Part shown: in pieces, positions 28,663-43,300 of the stretch
Numbering within the stretch: the first letter of the stretch is position 1
Layout: each line of letters opens with the position of its first letter
NCBI RefSeq assembly: GCF_001649575.2
Contig: NC_051450.1
Location: 13,428,115 to 13,492,114, forward strand
Source: Kryptolebias marmoratus
Lineage: Eukaryota; Chordata; Actinopteri; Cyprinodontiformes; Rivulidae
Reading direction: 5' to 3'
Length of the DNA: 64,000 nucleotides
Made by a program: the position numbers and the translations under genes
The notes under the pieces: generated by a model
Databases searched by the model: none
What the model saw: the letters and a program-made list of their open reading frames with translations, nothing else
What the model was told of the DNA's origin: nothing

Positions 28663-29045
28663 GCTAAAACACACACAAAACAAATACAACTTTTAAACAG
28701 CAGACATGTGAAAGGTTTGGGAGCAAAGTAAACAGATACAAGCAGTAGCAGAGAGAGTAACTTAACCCTAACACGCTCCACCACTATTCTTAAATAACCA
28801 ACCTTGAGGGCTGCCGTAGCTAAGCTCCTCCGCGTTAGCTACATGGCTGATAACTTTCTGTTTATCCCAAAACTGTCTTGCCTCTTTTGGTATAAGCTTG
28901 TGGCAAGACGGACAGTTTGACTAAAACAACAACATTAAAAAGTCAAGGTAGGAAGCAAGAAAACCCATATACCTTTTCCGTCCGGCACCTGCAGGGTCAA
29001 AGCAACACTGACAGCGGAGATGCTAACAACGCTGTTGGATTAGAA
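28663..29045 (-). other. fastkd3: fastkd3 5' region with probable non-coding exon
   Basis: A donor GGAAAAG|GTATAT (exon end at 28973, minus strand) and the acceptor at 28664 define a plausible 5'UTR intron. The leader exon would cover about 28973-29045. Transcription start unknown. Confidence 0.4.
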
Positions 29046-30852
29046 GCATGTGGCGTTCGCGTTACCTCGGAAATAATTATTTTACAAACATAATCCTATC
29101 TGCCCAGAAATTTATACTTATGAGTCAATGGCAAAATACACTTATAACAATTGAGTATTTTTTAAGTTAATAAATCGGATAGCACAGAGTAATTTGCTTG
29201 CCATGAAGCCAATTATATTTTCCTGACAATCGACGCGTGTAAGCCTGTAAATCCTACGTTTTGAAAAGACAATGAAGACACTTCAGTTTTACTTTCAGAC
29301 ACTAGAGGGCGACACAAAACAACTCTAGCGCCATAATGCAAAGTCATCCTAACGCTGCAGTTTAAGATGACAAAACATACGGTTTGATTACTCTGGTGTC
29401 CTCCAACAGATCAAAAACATGCATGGTAGGTTAAACACATTTATCTACTATAGAAAGATACCATGATGTCACTTTCTTGCCCTTTTAAAGCAGTTGTTTT
29501 TTAAAGAACCACTTGGGTCTAACACATCCACCATGAGGCCAAACACATGTGCATAATTGAACACATAATTGGATATAACTTGGGCAATTTTACAGTTATT
29601 GAGCTAAAATTTGGCATGATTGTAGTTGAGAATCATCCACAACAAATACCCCCAGTGCCACTGATCATACTAGATTTTTGCTTAAAACTTCAGCGTTAAG
29701 TGTTGCTGTCTGTTCGCCTGGTTTTAATTAAAATTTCAAAGTAATCTTTGGATGTACTTACAACTATTACTATTTTGGAGTCAGTTCAGGTCAAGATGGC
29801 CACTACAGCTCATCAACATTAGGTGATCTTAGTCCAAAACTCAGGGAGGAAAGGAAGTGGGAGATATGCATTTGTGCTGTTCTTAACAGTGTTTGTCTAC
29901 ACAACTATTTGCTAACTTTACAGGAATATATTTAGTAGTGACTTCCATCTTTGACTGACTTGAGTACACACTAATACATACTTGAGTCTGCAGCACTGGT
30001 TGGCGCACTTATTTTTGTACTTTATGTACGCCTCACTCTAAACCACAAATGCTGAGCGTTTGTACATTTGCATTTATTGTTCAAGAATTAGATCATATAT
30101 AAATCTTTTAATTATATTTGTATATATAAAAAAAGGTTTCATTTTGCAAAAGTTTTACAATGCTGCAAACTGGATGTGTGATTGTACAAATTGCATAAAG
30201 AGTTTAGAGCAAAAAGGCCTTTCAAAACTGTGCCTAGGTAAAAAAAATAAAAATAAAAAAGAAGCTAATAGCACTTTGACTGCAGTAAACTCAAACTGAA
30301 TGAGGTCATTGCTGTGAGATAAGCACTCCTGTTTGAAATTTTAATGTCCACTTGTCCGTTAGGTAAAAAAACAACTATTTTATTGAGGCTTCAGGCATAA
30401 CCCCACACAGTTCAGAAATCATTTGCATGCTTGTTTTGTAAAAGGTAAATGAAAGAGAGATAGAGGTATGTTCTAGCTCAGACGCAGTTTACCACAGGCT
30501 AAGAATCCAGCTGATGCGAGTCAGAACATGAATGAATCCAGAGAGGAGGAGAACCAGACTTGCCACGACAAACTTTCAGGGAAAAGTTATGCACAAGAAG
30601 GAAAAATAAAGACAAAATAATGAAACTTCTGTTACACGTGTCATTTATGTAAGGTAAACAGTCAGCAAAATACAGACTGGTAGAGGGATTTATTTAAAAA
30701 GTTTATGTTATAAAATGTAAAAATTCAGCTAAACACGATCACATGAACTGCAAAGTCGTATCCCTTGAAGCTTCTAAAGTCCTGCCACTTCACATCTTTA
30801 CATGAGATTTTAAAAACTCATTTGGCAACAACAAGTTCACAGCAAAGAGATA
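29046..30852. other. Intergenic DNA between fastkd3 and myl12
   Basis: AT-rich sequence without a gene. It holds the family R repeat copy at 29560-29880. The 79-codon frame at 30060-30299 is low complexity. Confidence 0.55.
29560..29880 (+). repeat. Dispersed repeat, family R, copy 2
   Basis: 'tttggagtcagttcaggtca' followed by 'agatggccactacagctcat' matches the reverse complement of about 36415-36470. The preceding 'ggatataacttgggcaattt' and 'gagctaaaatttggcatgat' blocks look like the 5' part of the same element. It is strongly diverged. Confidence 0.55.
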
Positions 30853-30858
30853 TTTATT
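30853..30858 (-). terminator. myl12 poly(A) signal
   Basis: AATAAA on the minus strand, 126 bp after the light-chain stop codon. Confidence 0.55.
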
Positions 30859-30983
30859 GCTTTGGTTTGTTTTAAAAATGGGGTCTTTTCAAGAAAGTTG
30901 AGACATGCAGCACGGTGATCTAGCTGATGGCTGAGTGAAGGTGGGGTTTTGGGGAACCGCAGGATTATTCAGGTCGGTCTTTT

Positions 30984-33710
<2,727 letters not shown>

Positions 33711-33850
33711 CTCACAAAACCAGGTAGGTTATTTTTGGCTAATGAGTCGCTGCTTCGTTTCTCAACCACCGCCCTTCACTTCCTGGTGAAGTTGTAGGTT
33801 CCGTACAAAACATCGGAACAAACCAACTTCCTACAGTAGGGGAGTTCGCG
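33711..33850 (-). promoter_or_regulatory. myl12: myl12 5'UTR exon and core promoter (inferred)
   Basis: A strong donor GTGAG|GTAAGT on the minus strand ends a leader exon at 33711. It pairs with the acceptor ending at 32381, 16 bp before the ATG. The exon start is placed at about 33800-33850 by composition only. Confidence 0.45.
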
Positions 33851-34064
33851 CTGGTTAAGATACCAATTTTACTTAATAAAAAACTAAAAGTGGACGATTT
33901 TTAATCTGAACATAGTTATTTAAAGATATTTTACCAAATCTATTTTAAACTGTCCCGCAAATGTTTATATAACATTAATAATAAAACACAAAATATATTG
34001 TTGCACCCCCCGGTGGGGTAAGTGTAGCATACTCTAACGCTCCCGTAGACGCTCTTGGATATGC

Positions 34065-34074
34065 CCTTTTAAGG
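34065..34074. promoter_or_regulatory. Consensus CArG (SRF) box upstream of myl12
   Basis: CCTTTTAAGG is a perfect CC(A/T)6GG SRF site, about 220-270 bp upstream of the inferred myl12 leader exon. Actomyosin genes are classic SRF/MRTF targets. Function is inferred. Confidence 0.5.
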
Positions 34075-36399
34075 AAAGAAAGAATATCCTCTTTTGGCTT
34101 TCGCAATACTTTTATTTAATTCAAGGTGTATTTAAATGATTCTGTGGGGAATGGGCCCTAAATGAAACACTGGATTAATACGTGGTAGTACATATTTTTA
34201 TTTGTTTTATAAATTAGTTAACACAAGTTTAATGTTGATTTTAAAAACTATTGTGCATTTTGTAGAACTGTGACCCACAATCATTCATATTATATACCTT
34301 TTTAAATTATTTTTCTTCAGTCTAAATTTAAAAGCTTGTTTGGTGCTCTTTGTTATGTATTTATAGCTGTAAAAAGCACCATTCAGCCAGCCAGACTATT
34401 CTTCAAAGACAATTTGAAGCCCAGTTAAACAACAAAGAGGAAAAATGTTGATAGGATGGATAATTATAGGTACTGACTGTCAAGGATGAGTTGGACAACA
34501 GTTGGTTCTGCAGTCATTGTTGTAAAAAGAGACAGTGCTGCAGGACTTTAAAAGTACGGAACTGTTGACTCACTGGTTAAAACAAGACACGTCTGTCCTT
34601 CATGTCCACTTGTCCAGTCAATGCTTTGATGACAATGCATGCTTCGGTGTATATGGGATATGCCAATCACTGGATAAGTGGGTATTTTTGCTCACTTCCT
34701 TAATTTATGTGGAATTAACAAACATGAATCTGACATCTACTGTAAGGTCTCTCCTCTTCATCTGGATTATAGTGAAGTTGTCGCTTTTATGTAAAGTCTG
34801 TAGGCTTTATTGATAAAAACAAAATGGCTGTGGAATTAAAATGTTAACATTTTTAAGAAGTCAAAGAGAAAGACCAGTAAATTTGTATGAGCACTGCTTG
34901 ATTTCACCACTAGAGGACGCTGCTTTATCAAGGACACTCCTTTGGCATGGACATTTTACAGGAAAAACATTGTTTTCTCTAGATGTGCCTGATCTTGCTG
35001 AGTATTTTTAAGTGTACGCCCTCTCCATAACGGACTATTCCGAGATATATTTTTGTCTGGATCATTTACACTTATGCTTTAAGTGTCTTAGCACCATTTA
35101 TCAGGTTTAAGTTAATGGTGCATGGCTGTGTCAACATCTGAACTAGTGGGCATAAACATATCTCAGGTTTTCAATGGAATAATTATTTTAAATCAGGAAA
35201 ATCTGTCCTGCACTTGTGCATGATGCACAGCAGAAAATAGTAAAATAAATATCAATGACAACAAGTAGTTCCGTTCTAGGTTTTAACATATAAAACATGT
35301 CCTTTATCACCATTATAACCAAGCTGAGTATCTTTCATTAGCTTCTATCTATAAAAATGGGTTTGTCTCTTTGAAGGGGCTCACATTTCACATGGCTGCT
35401 GCAACACTTTAGTCCTGTTGTCATGTTGCCCATTGTATTAAATGTGGTGGACGAGAAAGGAGGAATGTTCATTTCAAAAGCCTTGGAAATGCTGAGCGAT
35501 GTCATGGAAAAGTCCAGATTTCTGTGCTAATTTCCAGGACAAAATATCTGTGGCCCACCAAGATGTCTGTCGAATGCTTTATAGAAACAGGAAAGGGGAC
35601 TGTCCATTTTCATTATACTGTCATCAAAAATATCAAATTACGAGCTGCTGGATTCTTGTGGACACTTGTGTGCTTTCAGAAATGAGACTGGGGCTGAAAG
35701 AGACAGTAAGTGGCATCTGTTGTATGTGAAGGAGTAACAATAACATAGCTAAAGTTAGCATCAGCCACAGCTGAGGCTGCTGCAGTAAAGAGCAGAACAA
35801 AAGCTCTCGAAGGTTAACTAAGGCTGGTGTACTGTGGGCTACAAGCAAACAGCAAATCAGAAAGAAAATTTAAACTTATCAGAATCAGGATCAACTGGCG
35901 ATCAATTCAACATAAAAAAAAATATTATGTAACAGTCATGTTAAAGTTCGTGAACTGATTACTTTCTTTAAAAGTGGACCATATTGTGACATCTTTTCCA
36001 CGCCTAAAGCTGACTGAACAAAGTATCAGACACTAATGTATACGTACTGTTCTGAAATAAATCACATTTTGGAGATTTTGCATGAATAAATCAGAGTAAA
36101 GAAGCAAAAATATAATATTTAAAGCACACTACAACAAAAACAAAACAAGGCCTAGCAGTCCTTGAAAGAATGCATATCTCCACCACCTTTCATGAGTTTC
36201 GGACAAAGATTAGCTTTTGCTGAAAAAAAAAGAGTGCTATATCTGTTTTGGTCAACCCTGGAAAATAATGTTACGCACAATCCCATGCAATATTTCAAGA
36301 TCTTGTGCGATCTGTTAATGCTCGGCGTATATGATGGGCAAGACTGTCAGCGATCACCTCATCAAAATTAAGTTCAGTATTTGTAAAATAGATAGGTAG

Positions 36400-36600
36400 C
36401 AATTTTTTGTGTTTGTTAATATTAGTTGGTTGTGGCGACCATGTTGAATTGGTCTGACTCCAAATGTTAATGAGTTATAGTTGAACATCTGACAGTTACT
36501 TTCTGAAAGCTTCATTGAAATCCGTTCACTGATACATGAGATATTTTGCTAAAAGATAGTCAGACAAACACAGACGTGGGCAAAGACATTATTGTCCACC
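36400..36600 (-). repeat. Dispersed repeat, family R, copy 3
   Basis: The reverse complement contains, in order, 'tgtttgtctgactatctttt', 'agcaaaatatctcatg', 'tttcagaaagtaac' and 'atttggagtcagaccaattc'. It thus joins the parts seen separately in copies 1 and 2. Confidence 0.65.
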
Positions 36601-36762
36601 TTTTGCCTTTTTATTGTGGGCGATAACAAACAAGCAAGAAAGAAAATAACTTTACGTTTATCCACATACCAGACAGTTCTGCTCACTGGCATGAGGACCT
36701 GCAGCCATAAATGTGTTGCACTATCGTAGCTGACTCGACCCCCCCACTAGCTCTGCTCTTAG

Positions 36763-36772
36763 CTATATTTAT
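36763..36772. promoter_or_regulatory. Near-consensus MEF2 site upstream of myom1
   Basis: CTATATTTAT matches YTAWWWWTAR at 9 of 10 positions, about 500 bp before the myom1 start codon. It would fit a muscle promoter. Weak evidence on its own. Confidence 0.25.
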
Positions 36773-37277
36773 CTCCACCCTCACCTTAAAAGGCTGTGAC
36801 TGTCGCTTGGACACTCTGGCCTGGGCCAACATTATTTTTGTTGTGTAGACCGCAGCACTGTGTGCACCTACCTGTGGGTTAGCTGGGATATCAAGCTGGA
36901 CGAGTGGAGTTGAACCATTTTTTCCCTTTCGAAGGTTGGAGTTTGAGGGATTTTGTTCAGGGTAAGTCGGTGACTGCACGGGTAATATGTGATGTACTGA
37001 TGTATAAGTCCATCTAAGCATGCTGAGAAAGTGCCCGATTGCCTGAATTTTATGTCTGTGTTTCTCATGATGCAAGTTTTGACAAAGAAACTTTTGATGT
37101 CTATGTTCTCATCTTGGAAGCTAGATTTTCTCTTTTCAGCAGAAGAGAGACAAGTCACAGCTTCTGACAAACTTACTGTATATCAAGGAAACTGTGTAAT
37201 CACCTCTTGAATGCTAACTAACACGGTGAACAGAAAGACGAGGAAACTCGGGGCTCGTGCGTGGAGCGGCCTGCAGC

Positions 37278-40200
37278 ATGTCTGGATCTATACCCTTCTA
37301 CCAGAAGCACCATCGCCACTATGATCGTAACTACCGTAGCTCGGAGGCAGAGTCTAAAATGAGACACTACCAGACCAGCAGCAGAATCACTGCTGGCAGC
37401 AGCACGTCCGCCACCAGCAGGAGCAGGGGGTAAGGAGGAGGAGGAGGAAGGGGAGATGAAGATGGGGAGCTCATACCTTCATCAACTTAATTGTCACAGG
37501 AAAGCCCTACTACTCCTCTAACCCACCTCCCTTTCCCAACTGAGCTGCTCACCTCCAACAACTCTATTGGAACCCTTCCCTGTCACAGCTTTTGGATCAT
37601 CTGTCCTTCACACAAAGTAACCACCCTTCTGTCTATTGATTTATTTTTTCTTTCACCTTGATGAACCCTCATACATCCCTGAAGATCCCCACTTCAGCTC
37701 AAAAATGCTATGAATCATGCATGAAGCTCTTTGCATGCAGCCTGAAAGACTCCTAAGTCTCATATTTAACACATTCACCCCAAAGCAAGTAAAACTTTAT
37801 TAACAGATCACACCACCAATGATTGTTATGGAAACTTGGACGTTTTCTTCCTAGTATAAATGAGTTGCTTGTGAGTGATTGGTTCTTTTGAAGGTATTGA
37901 ACAAATAGGAAGTGTTTTCAGAAGGGAGAGATTATAGATTGTTCTACTTTTATCATGAGGATTTCTTCTATTCCTCAGTGTGCCATAACTTTACAAAACA
38001 TACAGATTTAGTGATAAAAACAACAGCTGTAACAAAAACAGCAGAGTTGCTGACTGTGTCCCATTATTCTGATTCTCTCAGTTTTGTTTGGAGTCCGTTA
38101 AGCTTCTCATGTCCTGGAAACAGCAAAACGCACAGTTTCCTGATCCTTGCTGAACCTGGCCAATCTTTGAGCACACTGGCCTGGCTAAGTGTGAACAGGG
38201 GCCTAAATTTCACTAACACCATCTGATCTTGGCTATTAATCTTACAGCAGAGGAGCTCATCACCATCCAAAGTGGTACTGTGGCTAGGAGAATGAAAGGA
38301 GAGGAGGCCTGTGATGTTATGAGGATTTACCCGGCATGGTGGTTACGATAAATCAGTTATTAGCTGCATTTATGGTCCTACGTGTCACGTGTCATTTGGG
38401 ATGACCTCGCTCTTGATGGGCTGTTTTATCACCAGTTTTGAAAGCACAGTCCTGGAAAGTCGAGTGACAATCAGAGCCAAGGAGGGCACTGATCCAGACA
38501 GAAAAAATAAAGGCAACTACCCCGTCATCCTTTTGCCCTTGCCTTTTTTTTATTTCATACTGTTCAACATATACTCTCACTAAATCCACATTAAACTGTT
38601 CTTACTGTTCTGATAAAAGACAAAAATAATAGTTACAACACAAGAAGAGCTCCTATTCTGATGGTACACTTGCACAAAAATGGAAATAAAAAGGGAACTT
38701 ATTAAGCATATCTCCCTCCAAAGGTAATACTCTGTTGTGAAATTATAAAAAATAAATCAGATATTTACAAAATTTTGTGATTTAATTATTTGTCCAAGCT
38801 TCATCTCTCAACCAAGTCTATAAAAATAATTAGTTTTTGTTTTCTTCTTGTAAACAAGTGCAATAATCACACAGAACATTTACAAGAACAATATTCATTT
38901 GCAACTAGAAAGGCACAAGTCACAGTTTTTAAGGCTGATTTCTGATTTTCCTTAAGCTCTGACCTGTTAATTCCAATATTAGTTTATGTTGAGTTCTCCT
39001 GAAAAATTTCGATTACATAAAAATTTCTAATTTATGGTTAAATTGACATGTGTTCAAAATAAAATGTTAACAATAAATAAAAAAAAAACTTGTGCACTTT
39101 GTCCAAAACAGCCCCAGATTACATAGCTTTTTCCCTCTGTCACTGGAAATCTACAAACAATTTGAATATAATCTTTTTTCTCACTTCAAAACATAAAAGC
39201 ACACCATATTAGGAAAACAAACTTTATACTGTATTTTCTATACCAAGACCTCAGTGTAAAATAAACTGCACCAGTGTATGACAGAAAATCTTTTGTGGGG
39301 GTCTCTGGTTTACTGTTAGACATTTTAAATTGGTAAATATTTAATCAGTTTTATTGTGTTAAATTCCAGCTTGTTAAACGCCTTAATTAATTAACATTTA
39401 TTTATTTATTTTTTCATTTAATAACCTGAAGAAACGGTGTCATTAGTGCAAATCAGTCATGTAGCGATTGTGGACATAAATATATACATGTTATATTCAG
39501 TTTTTTTTATTGTTGCTTATCAGTGGTGCATTCATGAACTGGAAAAAAATAAGATTTCTGAGTGCCTGATTGGCTTTTCATCAGTCAGCTTGGTCAGGCT
39601 GAAAATATGTTGATTCCAGTCAACAGCTGAATTATTTGTGCATCCCTAATGTTAATATTCTTAGTCTTTTTAATTCAAAATTGACTATGTAAGTTTTTGG
39701 CTACATTGGTTATACTCTTGGATATTTAGTTTCAGTTTGTTCTACCATCATTGAAGCAAATTTACTTTGCCAGCAGCAATTTGTTTTGGGGGTCTTAAGT
39801 AACACCCATTTCCACATCTTTCTTTTAATCTTCAACTAATCAATACCTTGCTTTCCCTTTATCCACATCCATTATGTTTGTGAAACAATGCACTGTCTGG
39901 CTGTGTGGCAGGCTGATGGTGTTCTGTATGCCTCAGACTTAACGTGTCCTCACACTCGGGACTGGAGGAGAGCAGAATAAGCCCCTTACCCAAGCGAGCC
40001 AAGCCATCGTACTTGGCTGTGGACAAAGAGAACCAAATAATCGGCTACGTAGTGCCTATCTTCAGGGGCAGGTAAACTGTTCACCACACAGAGGTGTTAT
40101 TACAAGAATGTTCTTCAATATCTTGTAGCCATTTCAGTTGTAATGACATGTCTTACTCCCCAAATCCACCACTGGCTCCGCTCTGCTGCCACTCATAGCC

Positions 40201-40373
40201 AAGAGTTCCCTTCAGGCCTGTCAGATACAGAGGAAGCCAGAGTGAGAGACACTGCCACATACATGGCCCGCAGGAATTTGTTTACAAGTGGCCTGGAGAT
40301 GGAGAGGTCAGAGGTCACTTCCAGGAAGGAGGCCATGCGCGAGTCAGCTGAGCGCATCTCTATGACTAAAAGG
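37278..40373 (+). CDS. myom1: myom1 exons 1-3: unique N-terminal region
   Basis: Exons 37278-37429, 39937-40071 and 40199-40373. The encoded region is basic and Ser/Thr/Arg-rich. It contains the blocks LPKRAKPSYLAVDKENQ and GYVVPIFRG, then the helix-like SDTEEARVRDTATYMARRN, all recognisable against mammalian myomesin-1. In the family this region contacts myosin. Exon 1 starts within 2 bp of an acceptor-like ctgcag, so an untranslated upstream exon is possible. Confidence 0.85.
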
Positions 40374-43300
40374 GTCAGTGTCGAATTTCTTGCTGTTTTG
40401 AGATCAAACAGAATGATCGTGGTTGTCTTTTTCGCAGAGTAAATCAACTTTGTTAGATTTTTAGCCAACATCTATTCATAAAAAACAAACAAACACAATA
40501 AAAAGACATTCTCTAGATTACTACTTTTGAGTAAGTATTTGGCTTGAGCCAATGTTTTTACCTGTTTAGAGGTGACTTCTGTGCTCCATAGATTGTTTCA
40601 CACAAAATATTCAAGTCAGTTTTAAAATGCTTCTGTCTTGCATATGTGTCATGTGTGAAATGACTGAAACATAACAGAGGCAACATAACACGTCCCCACG
40701 AAGACAGAAGGGAAGGAAAAGGAACAGAAGCACATCAAAAAAGCTCTCCAAACATGTGGGTATCCCAATTGGGCTTTTGTCAAGTCAGCTAGGAAATCCA
40801 CTAAACACACCAGGGAACAGAACCAGGAGAAGAACAGAAGAAAGAACATTGTCATTCCTTACGTTGCTGGAGTNNNNNNNNNNNNNNNNNNNNNNNNNNN
40901 NNNNNNNNNNNNNNNNNNNNNNNNNNNNNNNNNNNNNNNNNNNNNNNNNNNNNNNNNNNNNNNNNNNNNNNNNNNNNNNNNNNNNNNNNNNNNNNNNNNN
41001 NNNNNNNNNNNNNNNNNNNNNNNNNNNNNNNNNNNNNNNNNNNNNNNNNNNNNNNNNNNNNNNNNNNNNNNNNNNNNNNNNNNNNNNNNNNNNNNNNNNN
41101 NNNNNNNNNNNNNNNNNNNNNNNNNNNNNNNNNNNNNNNNNNNNNNNNNNNNNNNNNNNNNNNNNNNNNNNNNNNNNNNNNNNNNNNNNNNNNNNNNNNN
41201 NNNNNNNNNNNNNNNNNNNNNNNNNNNNNNNNNNNNNNNNNNNNNNNNNNNNNNNNNNNNNNNNNNNNNNNNNNNNNNNNNNNNNNNNNNNNNNNNNNNN
41301 NNNNNNNNNNNNNNNNNNNNNNNNNNNNNNNNNNNNNNNNNNNNNNNNNNNNNNNNNNNNNNNNNNNNNNNNNNNNNNNNNNNNNNNNNNNNNNNNNNNN
41401 NNNNNNNNNNNNNNNNNNNNNNNNNNNNNNNNNNNNNNNNNNNNNNNNCAAGCAATCCAGCTTACATCACATCTCAGCTTTAAAAGCTCAACTCCACACT
41501 CTCTATTTCTGAATTGAGAAAGCTCCTCGGATGAGAAGCGAAACGTCTTCAGCTACAGAATAGAAGTCCAGTTGTTTTTGTTTTTTAACTTTTTTTTGAA
41601 CAGAGGCAAATGAAGTTGATCCACTGATGTTATACTTCTGAGCCACCAAGGCAGGTGGTCACAGAGCTGAGTTTATGAGTAGGTATGACATGGGGAAGTG
41701 GGAGTGCAGCCATATTGTGGTACCATAATGTGAAAGGGGCTTATGAGACAATGGAAAACTTGTACAAATTTGTAATGTTCGAAAGTTTGGATTAATTTGC
41801 AGACGGATTAATTTGGGTTTTTTAGATAATTCCAAAGAGGGGATTTTGTACTTCATACAACAACATTTTGCCAGTAGTTGCTTGTTGATTAGCTGCTTTG
41901 AAAGTATGGACACATTGCTCAATTCTAGGAGCTGTAGAAGTATTTATTTGATGTGTATTTGCAAAAACCTGCAGACTTCTCCCAGATCTGCTGTGAAATC
42001 ACTGTAAAGCACTCATGACTAGAAAGCTGCAGTGTCATAGAAGACCATTTGTCCTCCCAATCTTATTAACTGACTTTATCCCTTACAGACAGTAAATATG
42101 TGCCCTTTTACTACATTGCTTGATTTTTTTTTTTTTTTGGTGGGGGGGGGGTTAAACAATAGCAGCAAACAGATTTTACCATGAAACCAGGAATTGGTTT
42201 CATCTACTGAAAATATTCTAGATGACCAACCTGGTTTATGGGAGTAATTCATCTATGATGTTGCTCATGGTATGCTTTTATACCCTTCTCTTTTACAAAA
42301 TCACATATTGTTATCTTGGGCACTAAAATATCTTTGAAAAGTAATATTTGTCTTCACAACTTAAGCATATTGGCTTCCTTACAAACCACAGTATTTTTGT
42401 TCCAGTGAGTAGAGAGGCTGAGTGCATTTGGATAAGTGGTTTTCATTACAACATTTTACTCAAGGAAGTTATTTATGTTCATGGGTGATTATATGAAGTA
42501 GTACCATGCCATTTAACAATCATCACAGAGGCCACAGTTACCTCCCTCGCTGCATTTATCTGTCCTCTGCCAGACAGCCTCAAAAGTAGGTGATAAATTC
42601 CTGAGGAGACTGCTTTTCTTGAGACACACGGAAGCAGTGTCCCAGTGGTGCTGTCATATTATGATCTGGACTGTGTACAACTACACCCCCCGCCCTTTGG
42701 CTATTCATAGGCTATAATGAAAACACAAACACTTGTAGCACGTGCAAAAAGTGCATACTGTGTGTCTTGCATGTGTAAAACAAAAACAGGCAAAGATTTT
42801 GCAGTGTAAAATCTTTGTTTCACTGCAGGCATGTAATTTTAATGCTGAATGAAGTCATGATGATTTGTTTCGTTTGGTTCAAAAGTTTACTGGCGACAAT
42901 GGCGACACTATCTTAAGTGCTAAAATATGCTATGTTTAGATCCATGAGCACGAGGAACACTTTAAGCGTATGAACAAAGACAGCCTGATGCACCCCCCGG
43001 AGTTTGTGATTAAACCTCGCTCCCACACTGTGTGGGAGAAGCAGTGTGTGCGGCTGCACTGCACTGTCAGCGGCTGGCCTGACCCCAGGGTCGTCTGGTA
43101 GGTCACAGAAATGCACCACCCTCTGTCCTATCATTCACAGCTCAAAACCCTTTTCAATCATCTTCAAGCCTTTCTGCTTCATTTCATCTGTGATATTTCT
43201 ATCTTTAATCAAAAGGTACAAAAACAATGTTGCGATTGACCCTCTTGCCCACCCTGGCAAGTTCAAACTTGACAGCAGATACAATGTGCACTCGCTGGAG

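Larger units (their letters stand above)
34075..37200. other. Shared upstream region of myl12 and myom1
   Basis: Intergenic DNA between the two divergent genes. It contains the family R repeat at 36400-36600 and a near-consensus MEF2 site. The 130-codon minus-strand frame at 36683-37075 has no domain. Confidence 0.5.

Noticed and set aside
27138..28784. Longer fastkd3 start using an upstream Met at 28784
   Set aside because: The extra 49 residues cross a clear acceptor (gttttag at 28664) and read as hydrophobic intron sequence. The Met at 28637 gives a mitochondrial-type N-terminus and the family length.
36683..37170. Minus-strand frames of 100-130 codons upstream of myom1
   Set aside because: No domain, no splice support, and the region is expected to be promoter DNA.
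40756..41517. Long frames of unknown residues
   Set aside because: They run through the N gap and carry no information. The readable left flank is better explained in another frame as Penelope-like.
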